64,000 nucleotides of DNA from Dolomedes plantarius (GCA_907164885.2 OU015497.1:71704398-71768397), one strand, 5' to 3'. Numbered from the stretch's first letter, positions 37,001 to 43,145 are shown. The notes: generated by a model from the letters alone, not told the origin. Translations and numbers: made by a program.

Positions 37001-37309
37001 TATAATAGAAGATAATTTTTACTGCGAGAAAATGTTGATAAAAGTTACCGAGAAATCTTACTCATTAAGCATACCTGTATTTATGAAATTAGCGCACAAT
37101 ATTAAATCTGATTGTGCGAATGACTAAGTTTCATTTAAAAGAATACTTCCTTATTTACTAGCTAAAATAATATTCTCTAATAATAGAAAAACAGCGTATT
37201 ACTAATCAGAATTCTCAAAATTTTAAGGGTTTTTTTTTCATGCAACAATTAAAGCAGATTAAGAAAACACAGTAGAAAAAAACAATGCAAAATATTGAAA
37301 ACTTACCAT
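145..37309 (-). CDS. boule: boule/DAZ-family RNA-binding protein gene, 5' part (exons at 37307-37309, 4291-4407, 299-390, 145-199)
   Basis: Minus-strand split gene for a germline RNA-binding protein of the Boule/DAZL family. In animals these proteins bind mRNA 3' UTRs through one RRM and promote translation in meiotic germ cells. The visible exons encode a Ser/Pro-rich N-terminus (SPSPVAPNAP), the family-typical stretch TLIPNRIFVGGIAAN with RNP2 (IFVGGI), the middle of the RRM (LFAAYGNVKATKIILDRAGV), and RNP1 (KGYGFVTF). Every visible junction has a GT donor and an AG acceptor, and codon phase is kept (0, 0, 2). The rest of the RRM and the DAZ repeat must lie left of base 1. The first exon is inferred from a phase-matching ATG at a splice donor 33 kb upstream. 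If it is wrong, the start lies elsewhere, but the RRM exons are secure. Confidence 0.85.
299..390 (-). CDS. boule: boule exon, middle of RRM
   Basis: Ninety-two bases encode 30 residues starting TTESELHSLFAAYGNVKATK and continuing through ILDRAGVSK, plus two bases of a Gly codon finished in the next exon. The acceptor is TTTTGTACAG above base 390 and the donor is GTGAGT from 298 down. The segment is helix 1 to strand 3 of the RRM. The phrase DRAGVSKGYGFVTF is diagnostic of Boule/DAZL proteins. Confidence 0.92.
391..2567. other. boule intron 2, left part, no gene seen
   Basis: AT-rich intronic DNA. I see no further exon, RNA gene or recognisable mobile element in this stretch. Short open frames here are not supported by any protein similarity I recognise. 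Confidence 0.6.
2568..3779 (-). mobile_element. Tc1/mariner-superfamily transposon, DD36E type
   Basis: The terminal inverted repeats are about 28 bp: CTCAAGAGCCAAAACATTAT at the left, mirrored by a right end finishing TGTGGCTCTTGAGTG. They lie at TA dinucleotides inside a TA-rich microsatellite. The internal minus-strand gene is a Tc1-type transposase, broken twice. The element is about 1.2 kb, near full length for the superfamily. It sits in boule intron 2, in the same orientation as boule. Confidence 0.93.
2597..3632 (-). pseudogene. Tc1-like transposase (DD36E), frameshifted, with one in-frame stop
   Basis: Reads from MGKAADLINFDRGQIVMPRR near 3632 through a paired helix-turn-helix DNA-binding region (ETARLVGCSRPTIVSTYAKW, then a second HTH around VAQLTAQYNAGPSRIVSQHT). 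The catalytic core has D in WSDESRF, D in FQQDNAPCH and E in SPDLNPIEYIW, and the product ends at RAKGGPTRY. Thirty-six residues separate the second D and the E, counting the stop as one residue. A frameshift lies near 3205-3225 and a TGA near 2823 occupies the position of a conserved Trp before PPNSPDLNP. The copy cannot make a working transposase. Confidence 0.92.
3780..3859. repeat. Compound microsatellite (TA)n then (TTTA)n
   Basis: About 54 bases of alternating TA followed by a TTTA tetranucleotide run. It abuts the right end of the Tc1 element, and the left flank is also TA-rich. The transposon, which targets TA, therefore probably landed inside the microsatellite. Confidence 0.97.
3860..4290. 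other. boule intron 2, right part
   Basis: AT-rich intronic sequence between the microsatellite and the RNP2 exon. Nothing recognisable apart from the splice donor of the exon at 4291. Confidence 0.6.
4291..4407 (-). CDS. boule: boule exon with RNP2 and Ser/Pro-rich N-terminus
   Basis: One hundred seventeen bases, exactly 39 codons in phase 0. It starts STSSAEGSGSLSPSPVAPNA, then PKFGTLIPNRIFVGGIAAN. IFVGGI is RNP2 of the RRM. The TLIPNRIFVGGI phrase and the preceding SLSPSP tract are hallmarks of Boule/DAZL N-termini. The acceptor is TCTTTCCAG above 4407 and the donor is GTAAGT at 4290 down. No in-frame ATG exists within the exon, so the start codon must be on an upstream exon. Confidence 0.93.
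4408..5148. other. Intronic DNA upstream of the RNP2 exon
   Basis: AT-rich stretch with no coding exon, RNA gene or repeat that I can name. Confidence 0.55.
5149..5453. mobile_element. hAT-type MITE, 305 bp, 8-bp target duplication
   Basis: The ends are TAGGCCTGCACAAC and, on the other strand, CAGGTCTACACAAC. They are flanked by a perfect 8-bp duplication ATCTAGAC (5141-5148 and 5454-5461). Eight-base duplications and this style of short imperfect terminal repeat are typical of hAT elements. No transposase fragment is visible inside. Confidence 0.88.
5462..9013. other. Intronic DNA without recognisable features
   Basis: AT-rich sequence. Several short open frames occur on both strands but none matches a family I know. 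A run of 12 cytosines is at 7833-7844. Confidence 0.5.
9014..9228 (+). repeat. Dispersed repeat family A, copy 1
   Basis: Shares several blocks with a second copy at 28125-28450: an opening TTAACGTAGGATTA, a centre containing ACCGTCGTCGCGA followed by TTATAAATCAAGAGTGGC, and an end TTAATAACCCGCGGTAGT followed by GTTAGAAGAGACTACC and a T run. The last part can fold as a hairpin (GGTAGTTTC against GAGACTACC) followed directly by Ts. I do not recognise the family. Confidence 0.85.
9236..9835 (-). mobile_element. hAT transposon fragment, 3' half with transposase dimerisation domain
   Basis: The 3' terminus CAGAGCTCCGCAACC is at 9236. On the minus strand, from about 9815 to 9625, the conceptual protein contains FWILVKKEYPQIYDKAMAIL, then LLPFSTTYLCERRFTTLVLI and KGLDHELRVALL. 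This is the C-terminal dimerisation region of hAT transposases of the ZBED5/FAM200 type, where the usual motif is LPFxTTYLCExxFS. The 5' part is missing; the fragment appears to end near 9835. It cannot encode a working transposase. Confidence 0.82.
9985..11119 (-). mobile_element. hAT transposon, internally deleted, 1135 bp
   Basis: The left end is CAGGGGTTCTCAAACTT and the right end, read from outside, is CAGCGGTTCTCAACCT, a classic hAT terminus. The perfect 8-bp duplication CTTTACAG occupies 9977-9984 and 11120-11127. The minus strand at 10484-10750 retains part of a ZBED5/FAM200-like transposase (HLAALQNEIADYFPDIS, then WEFKLTRDPFKINVDILPD). Most of the catalytic region has been lost. The interior starts with a 12-base C run at 10047-10058. 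Confidence 0.93.
10484..10750 (-). pseudogene. hAT transposase remnant (ZBED5/FAM200-like)
   Basis: About 88 residues on the minus strand containing HLAALQNEIADYFPDIS and RDPFKINVDILPDHIQKQAI. In hAT proteins of the ZBED5/FAM200 group this segment lies shortly before the C-terminal dimerisation domain (commonly an LQxEIxxYFP phrase, then a W/F-x-x-NPF-like phrase). There is no zinc finger, catalytic core or dimerisation domain here, so this is a relic inside the deleted element. Confidence 0.75.
11532..12051 (+). mobile_element. Deleted mariner/Tc1-like element, 520 bp
   Basis: The ends are CAGGGTGAGAAAAAGTCCCT and, from the right, CAGGGTGCGCAAAAAGTCCC, flanked by TA. The plus strand near 11728-11935 retains the transposase C-terminus: FFLWGYLKEKVTSTNPG, a stop, then LKDNIRAETAQITPVTVQKV and NSNGGHL. 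FFLWGYLK follows the third catalytic residue in this transposase group. The first two thirds of the gene are gone, so the copy is non-autonomous. Confidence 0.88.
12052..13456. other. Intronic DNA without recognisable features
   Basis: AT-rich sequence. Open frames of up to about 90 codons occur but show no domain or family signature. Confidence 0.5.
13457..13555. repeat. Short inverted-repeat element, 99 bp
   Basis: The ends are GGATGAAGTTTCAGC and, read inwards from the right, GGATGAAGTTTAGC. An internal ACCATCC to GGGTGGT pairing surrounds CACCCGATAGGGTG. The whole unit could fold into a hairpin. It is either a tiny MITE or part of a larger repeat; I see no target duplication. Confidence 0.5.
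13556..15331. other. Intronic DNA without recognisable features
   Basis: AT-rich. It holds two C homopolymers (13713-13724 and 14784-14796), the second followed by a short AAAC repeat. No gene is seen. Confidence 0.5.
15332..15536 (-). mobile_element. tRNA-Glu-derived SINE
   Basis: On the minus strand the head starts near 15536 with CCCACATCGTATAGTAGTTA, then GAGCTTTCGC in the anticodon-arm position and AGATTCGAATCTC as the B box. This order and wording match tRNA-Glu (CCCACATxGTCTAGxGGTTA, then a TTTC-containing anticodon arm). An unrelated body follows and ends in an A run, visible as Ts at 15332. The acceptor stem does not form, so this is a SINE and not a tRNA gene. Confidence 0.75.
15537..20817. 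other. Long intronic stretch, no gene recognised
   Basis: AT-rich DNA. A frame at 17891-18109 is less AT-rich than its surroundings but matches nothing I know. A short hairpin lies at about 16568-16608 (CCCATAGAGCTATAAA against TTTATAACTCTATGGG). No exon with credible splice sites was identified. Confidence 0.5.
20820..22188 (+). mobile_element. Tc1-family transposon, DD34E, 1369 bp
   Basis: The terminal inverted repeats begin CACTGCTGGCCATTAAAATT and continue GCAACACCA. Left and right match perfectly for 29 bp and then diverge slowly over about 10 more. TA flanks both ends (20818-20819 and 22189-22190). The plus-strand transposase is nearly complete but frameshifted. Orientation is opposite to boule. 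Nearly identical ends suggest a fairly recent insertion. Confidence 0.95.
21041..22020 (+). pseudogene. Tc1 transposase (DD34E), several frameshifts
   Basis: Starts MPRITMR at 21041, then shifts frame into RLPESEFDSGRIVAYRECGL. The paired HTH region includes FRDIAARIGRNPTTVMRIW. The catalytic residues are D in VFSDESRFCVQ, D in FQQDNARPQVAR and E in SPDLSPIENIW, with 34 residues between the second D and the E. The reading frame changes near the N-terminus, near 21440-21470 (after the second HTH), between about 21690 and 21730, and after about 21900. The catalytic residues are kept but no single frame connects them. Confidence 0.92.
22191..24000. other. Intronic DNA without recognisable features
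   Basis: AT-rich. No coding exon, RNA gene or named repeat is seen. Confidence 0.5.
24002..24644 (+). mobile_element. pogo/Tigger-type element, 643 bp, deleted
   Basis: The left end CAGAAGAGTCCCGATAATCC and the right end, read inwards, CAGTGTAGTCCCGATAATCC, are flanked by TA. The plus strand from 24275 keeps the C-terminal tail of a Tigger-like transposase: MDLKDPVNVSDESEGEADGD, an SHSDAAAAFDVALR stretch, then after a frameshift YLDSSEGYSSLRHKK. Such acidic tails followed by a short helix are usual at the end of these proteins. The catalytic domain is missing. Confidence 0.88.
24646..26545. other. Intronic DNA with one TA microsatellite
   Basis: AT-rich. The only feature is a (TA)n run at about 26376-26407. 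No gene is recognised. Confidence 0.5.
26546..26702. mobile_element. Foldback/MITE-like unit with two nested palindromes
   Basis: The outer inverted repeat of 23 bp reads GTCCTTTACACGTACGTTCT at the left and is mirrored at 26680-26702. In its interior, ACGTGTAAAGGG and CCCTTTACACGT form a second 12-bp palindrome around five bases. Outer and inner repeats share the core CCTTTACACGT. The unit is GC-richer than its surroundings. I could not fix a target duplication. Confidence 0.7.
27500..27735 (+). repeat. Dispersed repeat family B, copy 1
   Basis: A block including CCAGAGCTCCACGTGTAAAA followed by a T-rich tract and a segment with GCATGTGGTTGCGTAAGTG. It recurs, diverged, at 28490-28705. Family unknown. 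Boundaries are approximate. Confidence 0.6.
28125..28450 (+). repeat. Dispersed repeat family A, copy 2, with internal expansion
   Basis: Same opening (TTAACGTAGGATTA), centre (ACCGTCGTCGCGAG, TTATAAATCAAGAGTGGC) and end (hairpin GGTAGTTTC/GAGACTACC followed by Ts) as copy 1 at 9014. Here TAATCCTACGTTAA near the end is the exact reverse complement of the opening. About 110 extra bases, including an A run and a (GA)n run, sit in the middle. The copy lies between the two copies of family B. Confidence 0.85.
28490..28705 (+). repeat. Dispersed repeat family B, copy 2
   Basis: Diverged relative of 27500-27735. It shares CCAGAGCTCCACGTGTAAAA and a downstream GTGGCATAAGTGACGTT corresponding to the first copy's GTGGTTGCGTAAGTGCCGTT. 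Boundaries are approximate. Confidence 0.6.
29216..29912 (+). repeat. Left arm of long inverted repeat
   Basis: Matches the reverse complement of 35024-35703 over nearly its whole length. It contains a GC-rich palindrome near 29552-29595: GCGCGGGTCATCCCC pairs with GGGGATGACCCGCGC across about ten bases. This is striking in an AT-rich setting. The inner end reads as MLPGHAYARKILANLITQTA on the plus strand, a phrase also kept in the other arm. Confidence 0.88.
31091..31216 (+). pseudogene. MADF-domain fragment
   Basis: MSQSSEEILNFIDDYRNLPA then LWDVNHSAYTNK. This is the first helix and turn of a MADF (Myb/SANT-like) DNA-binding domain, whose usual pattern is FIxxYRxxPxLWdxxxxxYxN. The frame leaves the homology after about 32 residues and stops at 31216; the rest of the domain is not found. 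It is the only coding relic that could belong to the 30863-34346 element itself. Confidence 0.62.
31841..31948. repeat. Compound microsatellite (TC)n (TATC)n (TA)n
   Basis: Three successive simple repeats: TC to about 31884, TATC to about 31920, then TA. They lie between the MADF fragment and the mariner insertion. Confidence 0.97.
32034..33372 (+). mobile_element. rosa-like mariner element, DD41D, 1339 bp
   Basis: The inverted repeats CAGAGGCTGTTCGCACATTT through AGACGAT are mirrored at the right end (with GTGTGAACAGCCTCTG), both flanked by TA (32032-32033 and 33373-33374). It has a plus-strand transposase gene. It is nested within the 30863-34346 element, so it is younger than that insertion. 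Confidence 0.94.
32121..33318 (+). pseudogene. mariner transposase of DD41D (rosa) type, frameshifted, with one in-frame stop
   Basis: The N-terminal part around 32190-32430 includes a helix-turn-helix region (YAYSVIQKRCESHGFVISKA). After a frameshift near 32420-32440, LKENPPSQRTVAKSLKCSVS follows. The catalytic residues are D in TVTIDESWV, D in LHQDKASSHTSKS and a third D in SPDVSPMDFCAFG. Forty-one residues separate the second and third D. A TAA at about 32702 directly after DESWV interrupts the frame. The final 200 residues (from 32713) are open to 33318. The DD41D signature is that of the rosa clade of mariners. Confidence 0.92.
33596..33815. mobile_element. hAT MITE, 220 bp, 8-bp target duplication
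   Basis: The ends CAGGGGTGTCAAACTC and, from the right, TAGGGGTGTCAAACTCG are flanked by the perfect duplication ATGTAGAA (33588-33595 and 33816-33823). It contains CTTGGGCCAAACAAAC and a matching GGCCGGGCCGC near the right end, typical of this MITE type. No coding capacity. It is nested in the 30863-34346 element. Confidence 0.93.
33948..34018. repeat. Compound microsatellite (AC)n (AT)n
   Basis: A long AC run followed directly by an AT run. Confidence 0.97.
34520..35023. other. Spacer between the CXC relic and the right inverted arm
   Basis: AT-rich. On the minus strand the frame running out of the arm continues as FISDNLHKFFRDFEGLFYVF, which the left arm does not share. Function unknown. 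Confidence 0.45.
35024..35703 (-). repeat. Right arm of long inverted repeat
   Basis: Reverse-complement copy of 29216-29912, with many single-base differences and small indels. It keeps the GC-rich palindrome (near 35330-35385, slightly mismatched) and the terminal CCCAGTCAAAATAG. Confidence 0.88.
35704..37300. other. Proximal part of putative boule intron 1
   Basis: AT-rich. No exon, repeat or mobile element recognised before the splice donor at 37306. Confidence 0.5.
37307..37309 (-). CDS. boule: Putative boule first coding exon (ATG only)
   Basis: On the minus strand the sequence reads TTGAAAATG then GTAAGT. The ATG ends exactly at a consensus splice donor and has an A at -3. Exon 4291-4407 starts in phase 0 with no ATG of its own, so this exon would supply precisely the missing Met, giving MSTSSAEGSG. 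The exon continues upstream as 5' UTR past the AGAACTGCGCATCAAAAGAA region. The phase match and donor are seen directly; membership in boule is inferred across a 32.9-kb gap. Confidence 0.6.
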
Positions 37310-37830
37310 TTTCAATATCACTCTTTTCTTTTGATGCGCAGTTCTCGGTAATTACTGAAAGTATCTTCCAAGCCGATCAACTTAAGTAATCCATTTGACA
37401 CTGACGGCGCAGAACACATCGGATCGCATGTCACATTTACAAGTCTCGATAATTATTAATTCGAAAAACTTCAAAATCTATTCTTTACAGCTAGACTTTG
37501 ATAATGACAGCATGGAATTGTCGAAAATTAGTACCACAATTAAAAAAAATTACGTCCCAGGACTTAATGTAACCCACTTACTTCTGGCAGAGAGACAGAG
37601 CTTCAAGAAATAAATTTAGCTCAGTGTTCATTTCTTCTGGTGACGGTATAGCAGAGCTTTCTTCGCGCTCTGCGGCTAGGAACTCTACTACGCAATGACA
37701 AGGACGAGAACTTTAAAAATAGGTAAAAGGCCCGGGAAGCACTGCCGTGTAGTGTGCATTTCTTCGAAGGGGAAAAGGCAGAAAAAGCTCCCCACCTGCT
37801 CGCGGTGCTAAATCCCCAACTTGCCACCTG
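37310..37830 (-). promoter_or_regulatory. Candidate boule 5' UTR and promoter region
   Basis: Upstream of the putative ATG exon the base composition rises above the surroundings (37620-37800 has GCGCTCTGCGGC and GGCCCGGGAAG) before returning to AT-rich DNA. I cannot place a TATA box or initiator. The call rests on position and composition only. Confidence 0.35.
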
Positions 37831-38819
37831 TCTTGATTTTTTATTTATTTTTTAACGTCTGATGAAGTAGCAGACGATAGTAGCTTTCTTCCTACAACAT
37901 CCGAATTCCCTAAACTGTATTACGTAAGAAATCTAAACATCTATAATAACGGGAAACATTTCATACCAGTAACTTAGATATATTATGTTTAACTTTTTTC
38001 ATTTTACTTACCTCAAAATATTTGAAAACATGTAGAGAAATTATGTTTCAATGTGTTCCTCCTTTATCGTTGATAAAGTCTTCACGAAGAGTAAAATATT
38101 TTATTCTCTTCCACACATGTGCTTTGAAACGAGGAGGATACGGGTTTCAAGAGATAATTAAACGAATCGCATGCATAATTTGCAGTGTGGTAATCTAATT
38201 TCAACCCGCACTAGATAAATATTGATACACTGTATTTTTACAATTAATAAGAGCTGAGTAAATTCTGAAAAATAACTTTCAGGAACACTTATAAAGAATA
38301 AATAAGGGATTTTAATGACGATACAATAAGTTATTTGTTGAACTTATATCGAAATTTTAGTTAATACAATTATAAAGAAATAATCCAATAAATTTGATAC
38401 ATATGAAATGTATGAGTGGAGTTTATTTACTTACAAGAATCATACATAAATTATAAATTGCTCTTTTTTTTCTTTACAAAACTTTTAAGCTAAATTTTAA
38501 AATTAAAAAGACCACCAATAACCCTTTGGGTCATCCACTATCTATAGATGATGAAAAATTCGAACTAATTGCGACACTAGACTTCAGAGAATGTTTGTTT
38601 CAAGACAATTTCATCAAATATTTCAACCTACTCAAGTTATTAATGATTCAAGAATCGGAATGAATCCATTGCGTTTTCTTCCTTCCACGCGTGACATCAC
38701 TTACCTCATTGTAGTTCCTAGTTAAGGGAAATAAATTTTCAGCTCAAGTAATAATTCGGTCATATCTCTGAAATTTCCCACGCCCTCCTGATAACTCGGA
38801 ACTTCTCCAACCACAATGG
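37831..38819. other. Intergenic DNA, nothing recognised
   Basis: AT-rich stretch between the candidate boule promoter and a hAT element. Confidence 0.5.
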
Positions 38820-39253
38820 ATCCAACACAGTCATTCCCAAAGTGGTCTACATCGACCCCCAGGGGTCGATATAGCCCTGCAAGAGGTCCATGCCAGTGAA
38901 AAAGAAGATTGGGGGTGCATGAGATGTAAATGGGGGTCCAAGAGTTAGACAGGCCGTCAACAAAATTTTGGCTTCACATAAATGTAATAATCTGCCTAAC
39001 ACAGATAGTTCCTATGGCAGTATTTACGTATTACAAGTACTTCCTTATAATAGTATTATAAGGAAGGAATATGAAATATGCGTATAATTAGGAATACATT
39101 TCCTAATTATACGCATATTTCATAAAACTGTGTAAGAAATCTATTCACTTTTCGGTCTGAGTACGTGTAACTTGTGTTGCGACATCATGGACTGGAACGG
39201 TTGCAGCGAGTGCCAGCAGTTGGCCGTTATATTGAAATTGTCAGTTTCTCAAT

Positions 39254-40157
39254 TTGGCACAGACAAACTGCCAAGATGACCTTTCAGCCTACGTTCAACA
39301 TTTAAATGTCCTTCACACAGACTTTGAAATTAGGTTTGAAGATGTATTGTCTATGGAGATACCACATTGGATTATCAATCCATACGGTGACATTGAAGAA
39401 ACGGATGTCATGTTACAAGAACTGATCGGTATAATCACCAACGAAGAACTTAGGGTGCAGTTTAGAAAGGGATATCAATAATTCTGGCTTCAGAGAGACA
39501 TACTTGTTACATATCCTACATTATGGACTATCGCGAGAAAGTTTTTGATAGCTTTTCATCTTCATCAGGGCCCGATTTAGAAAATTTTTGACTATAGGCA
39601 CAACTCGGGATGAGGGCCCCCTAACACTGATGTGGGCATAAAATTTCCAAAATTAACACACTAAAAAATGAATCATTGTGAAAGTACCATTTTACCAAGA
39701 ATTGGCTATTTGGAGCGTAGAAGCCTAGAACATTATCAAATAACAAAAAGCAATACAATATATTAACTTCATCATTAAAACACCAATAGAATGCAACCAG
39801 AAAAAGTTATTTATCCCTCATATACACTATAACATACATGTAATGAACCAATCAGTCAAATTTTAAAGAATATACAAAAAAAAATTGCTATTAAAAAAGT
39901 AAAATAAAAAAATTGAATTGGGAATTTTTTCTTTTAAAATAAATTTTTTTGGGGGCCCCCAACATTCGAGGGCCGCTAGGCTCGGGCCTACCGGGCCTAA
40001 TGGAAAATCAGGGCCTGATCTTCATACCTCGTGGAAAGGGGTTTCAGCGCGGTTGTCAATCTCCTTATTAAAAAAAAAAAAAAAGAAACATTAGAAATCA
40101 CTCGCCTAGATTTAAGGTTAGACCTGACTAAATTGAAGCCAAATATTAAAATTTTGC
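39254..40157 (+). pseudogene. hAT transposase C-terminal part, interrupted by a MITE
   Basis: Residues read YVQHLNVLHTDFEIRFEDVL, SMEIPHWIINPYGDIEETD, then EELRVQFRKGYQ, a stop, and FWLQRDILVTYPTLWTIARK. After FLIAF the frame meets the insertion at 39566. Beyond it, at 40018, it resumes with SYLVERGFSAVVNLLIKKK and ITRLDLRLDLTKLKPNI. This is the end of the catalytic region and the dimerisation domain of hAT transposases in the ZBED5/FAM200 group (usual motif SYLVERGFSAV). The N-terminal zinc finger and DDE core are absent. Confidence 0.9.
39566..40017. mobile_element. hAT MITE, 452 bp, nested in the hAT transposase gene
   Basis: The ends CAGGGCCCGATTTAGAAAAT and, from the right, CAGGCCCTGATTTTCCATTA are flanked by the duplication ATCTTCAT (39558-39565 and 40018-40025). 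Removing the element and one duplication restores the transposase reading across the joint. Subterminal G/C blocks (GAGGGCCCCC and GGGGGCCCCC) are conspicuous. Confidence 0.93.
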
Positions 40158-40581
40158 TATCAAAGCATCAGGCTCATCCCTCCCATTAAAAAAATTGATT
40201 TTGTTGTGTATTTATTCTATGTAAAAATATTACTAGATTTGCATTTTGTGTCGTTTCAATTAATAAATGTATAACTATAAAACTTAAGATATATTTTTTT
40301 AAATTTTAAAATTTTTCACTCTACAGTAAACCCTCTCACAGTGAGTAGCTGTGTGTCAGCTTCAAAAACACTTTTAAAGTTGATGAATTTGTAAAAAATA
40401 AGTATTAGGATAGCAGGGGATCTACTCAAAACAAAAAATCGGCAGGGGGTCTACGGGACAAACAAGTTTGGGGACCTCTGATCCAACATATCCTCTTATT
40501 TTGAGAAGTGACTGAGATAAAAAAAAGGGTGGTTTTGATTACTTTTTTAGTTGGTTTGCCATCTTTCAAAAATGCTCCATT

Positions 40582-40751
40582 CAGTGGTGCACCCAGGGGT
40601 CCCTGCCCCCACCCCCAAAGAAGAAGAAATATTCATTTTGCATTATAAGTATTTTTATTCGTTCATCTCGGCCCCCATGCATTATAAATATTTTATCCAT
40701 TCATCTCGGCGCGCCCCCCCCCCCCAAGAAAAAATCCTGGGTGCACCACTG
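40582..40751. mobile_element. hAT MITE, 170 bp, with internal duplication
   Basis: The ends CAGTGGTGCACCCAGG and, from the right, CAGTGGTGCACCCAGGA are flanked by the duplication GCTCCATT (40574-40581 and 40752-40759). The interior repeats a block of about 40 bases (CATTATAAGTATTTTTATTC then CATTATAAATATTTTATCC, each followed by TTCATCTCGGC). A 12-base C run lies at 40714-40725. Confidence 0.93.
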
Positions 40752-40759
40752 GCTCCATT

Positions 40760-43145
40760 TACTATAGTACAAAAAATTCTTCCTTTTCCCTTAGTTTAGA
40801 ACTATATTACCAAGCTCTAGGGTCATTTTTCTGAAAATAAAACAGTTGTGCCAAGAATAAACAGGTTCCTCTTTCACCCAACAGATGGCAGCAATGAAAA
40901 GTGAAATGAACCCATGTTTCATCGAAACCTAATGATGATTTCTTTGAAATACGATTAACAATGGATAAAACGCTGTTTAGCTAACCTTCACATTTTTAGA
41001 ACATTTTACGGTGGTTTCTCCCAGAGTCTGACAACCTTAGAATTTTGGTCTTAAAATGATCAACAATAGCATATTTTCTTTGGGCATTCGTCAAAAATTA
41101 GTTTAAATCTGAAATTTAAAATGGTATAACATTGGAACGACACACATAAAAACACTATTACCTGATATAAAGGAAGGCCGTTTTCATTCTGTTTCTATGC
41201 ATATCAGGAATATGCTATTATCAGAAATATGGCACTGTCACACGCTATTTACCATGATAAATTACAAAGTCAAAGTTTTAGTATTACATAGAGGTATTTG
41301 TATCTTTCAACATCTTTTTCGTGTGTCAGATACTCACAAAAGTGGGGAAATGTATGAACTTTCACAAACACACACCTCAGGAATACAAAAAAAAGGCCAT
41401 AAAGAAGTTACTTTTGTCTAGTAACTGTTTGACCTCCACATATTAAAAATTGGTTGAAGTTATATAAGTGACGAAATCCAAATTAAATTTGTCTTGTCTT
41501 TAAAAGGTGTTTCATCACTTAAGTTTCTGCTGATCAATTTCATCTCATCATTTGCTCTGCAAAATGTTTAACTCTCGAACAAACTGAGTTAGAAGTATGA
41601 AATTTGCTAAGTAACAGACAGGACCATTCTGATTTTGGATACTATCCGTCAAGATGCTCATCAACAAATTAAAAGAGAAAAAATTCTTAAAATGGTATAA
41701 GAATTTTTTGCAATTAACCAGTATAAATATTTTGCTGAAAACTTTGTCAAAAATTTAAAATTCTGGACGTGAATTCATAAAATTTTAGTATCAGTCAGAG
41801 CATGAAAACATTAATAAGTTCTTAATATTAAAGAAACTTTTGATAGACACAGAATTAAAATTAATGCAAAATTTTTCAATGTGAAATGTACAAACAAAAG
41901 TATGATCCATTCATTTTATTTGTTATATTCCAAGTAAAACATTTTAAGCTTAAAATTTTACATATAGTGATAAAGATCAATACTATTACGATTATGAAAC
42001 TAGAGAGGCCTTAACTTTTAGCCATTCCTGATTTTACTCTATAAAACTACAACAATTCACTAAAATTTGGAAAATAATTCTGTCTAAGTTTACCTCAACT
42101 AGTTTATTGTCCTAAAGATATTATGTGTAAACATAACAAAATGTTTAAAGCATTTTCATATCATTTGCTTAGATCTATGTTTTATCTCCAATACTGATAA
42201 GAACTGTTTAAGGGATCAATTCCAGTCCTCAAACAATTATTAAAAAAAAAAAAAAACCTAAGCAAAGTTTTTCTTGAAATTTAGGGATGTATGACATATT
42301 TGGGCAAGGAAAGACTTCAGTTGAGTAAATTGTCTGGATACATTGCTTCTAAGGTTTGACACTTGCTCGATTCACCCATATGGCCAGTCTATGGCATGTA
42401 GTGCTTCTTTCTTTGCAAACTTACCTTTTAAAACATGCAAGATTTTTCTTTTCCAACACAGGAGGCACATTACACTATCTTTCAACATTTTCCCTATGTA
42501 ATGGCAAGATGGTTGCCTGTAATGGGGTCCCATATAGGTGAACCAATACCACCCCTGGATGCAAGTTGCATGTTCTAACCTATCACATTACCCAGTTTGT
42601 TTAAAAAACCCCTTCAAAGATTTCTAAGCCACTCAAGGAAGGTTATTTAAGAGAATACTCAATTAAATCTTCATCATTCAATTTTTTAACTTTAATGTTC
42701 AATTAGTACAACTCAAATACACATAAGAATAATTTTATTTATAATAATCAAAAATATTTTTGATTAAAACTTTCATAAAATTTTACTAATTTTTTGCTTA
42801 TTCTTGGACATAGACAAAGTTTTCATGAGGTTCCAAATAAGGCCTGAAAGGCCCTTTACCCTTGGTATGAGTATGGGAAGTAACTGCAACTTTTCACGCA
42901 TGGTCCAGGAAGATATGTATTAAGTTTTTTTTGTTTTTTTTTTAAGGAGAAAGTTAAGTTATCAAATTCATTAAAGAAGTTGCAAAAATAAAAAGATTAT
43001 CATTAGAATTGATTAAGTTGGAATCAACAAAATACAGAAATTAAATTAGCAAGACTTGACTTGCAAAAAAAAGTTAGCTTAAAGAAAATAAAAAAATGTT
43101 ACAAATTCAGATTAAATAGTTAGCAAAATTAAAAATTAAACTCTC
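40760..43145. other. Intergenic DNA, nothing recognised
   Basis: AT-rich. A slightly less AT-rich patch at 42350-42570 holds short open frames without family signature. No exon is proposed. Confidence 0.5.

Larger units (their letters stand above)
38828..40480 (+). mobile_element. hAT transposon, 1653 bp, host of a nested hAT
   Basis: The left end is CAGTCATTCCCAAAGTGGTC and the right end, read inwards, is CAGAGGTCCCCAAACTTG. The 8-bp duplication ATCCAACA occupies 38820-38827 and 40481-40488. It carries the C-terminal part of a ZBED5/FAM200-like transposase on the plus strand, cut by the element at 39566-40017. A perfect 24-bp hairpin lies at 39071-39123. Confidence 0.94.

Noticed and set aside
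37621..37827. Minus-strand open frame rich in Ser, Arg and Ala upstream of the boule start
   Set aside because: Frame is explained by the GC-richer composition of the candidate promoter; no domain and it does not join the boule frame.
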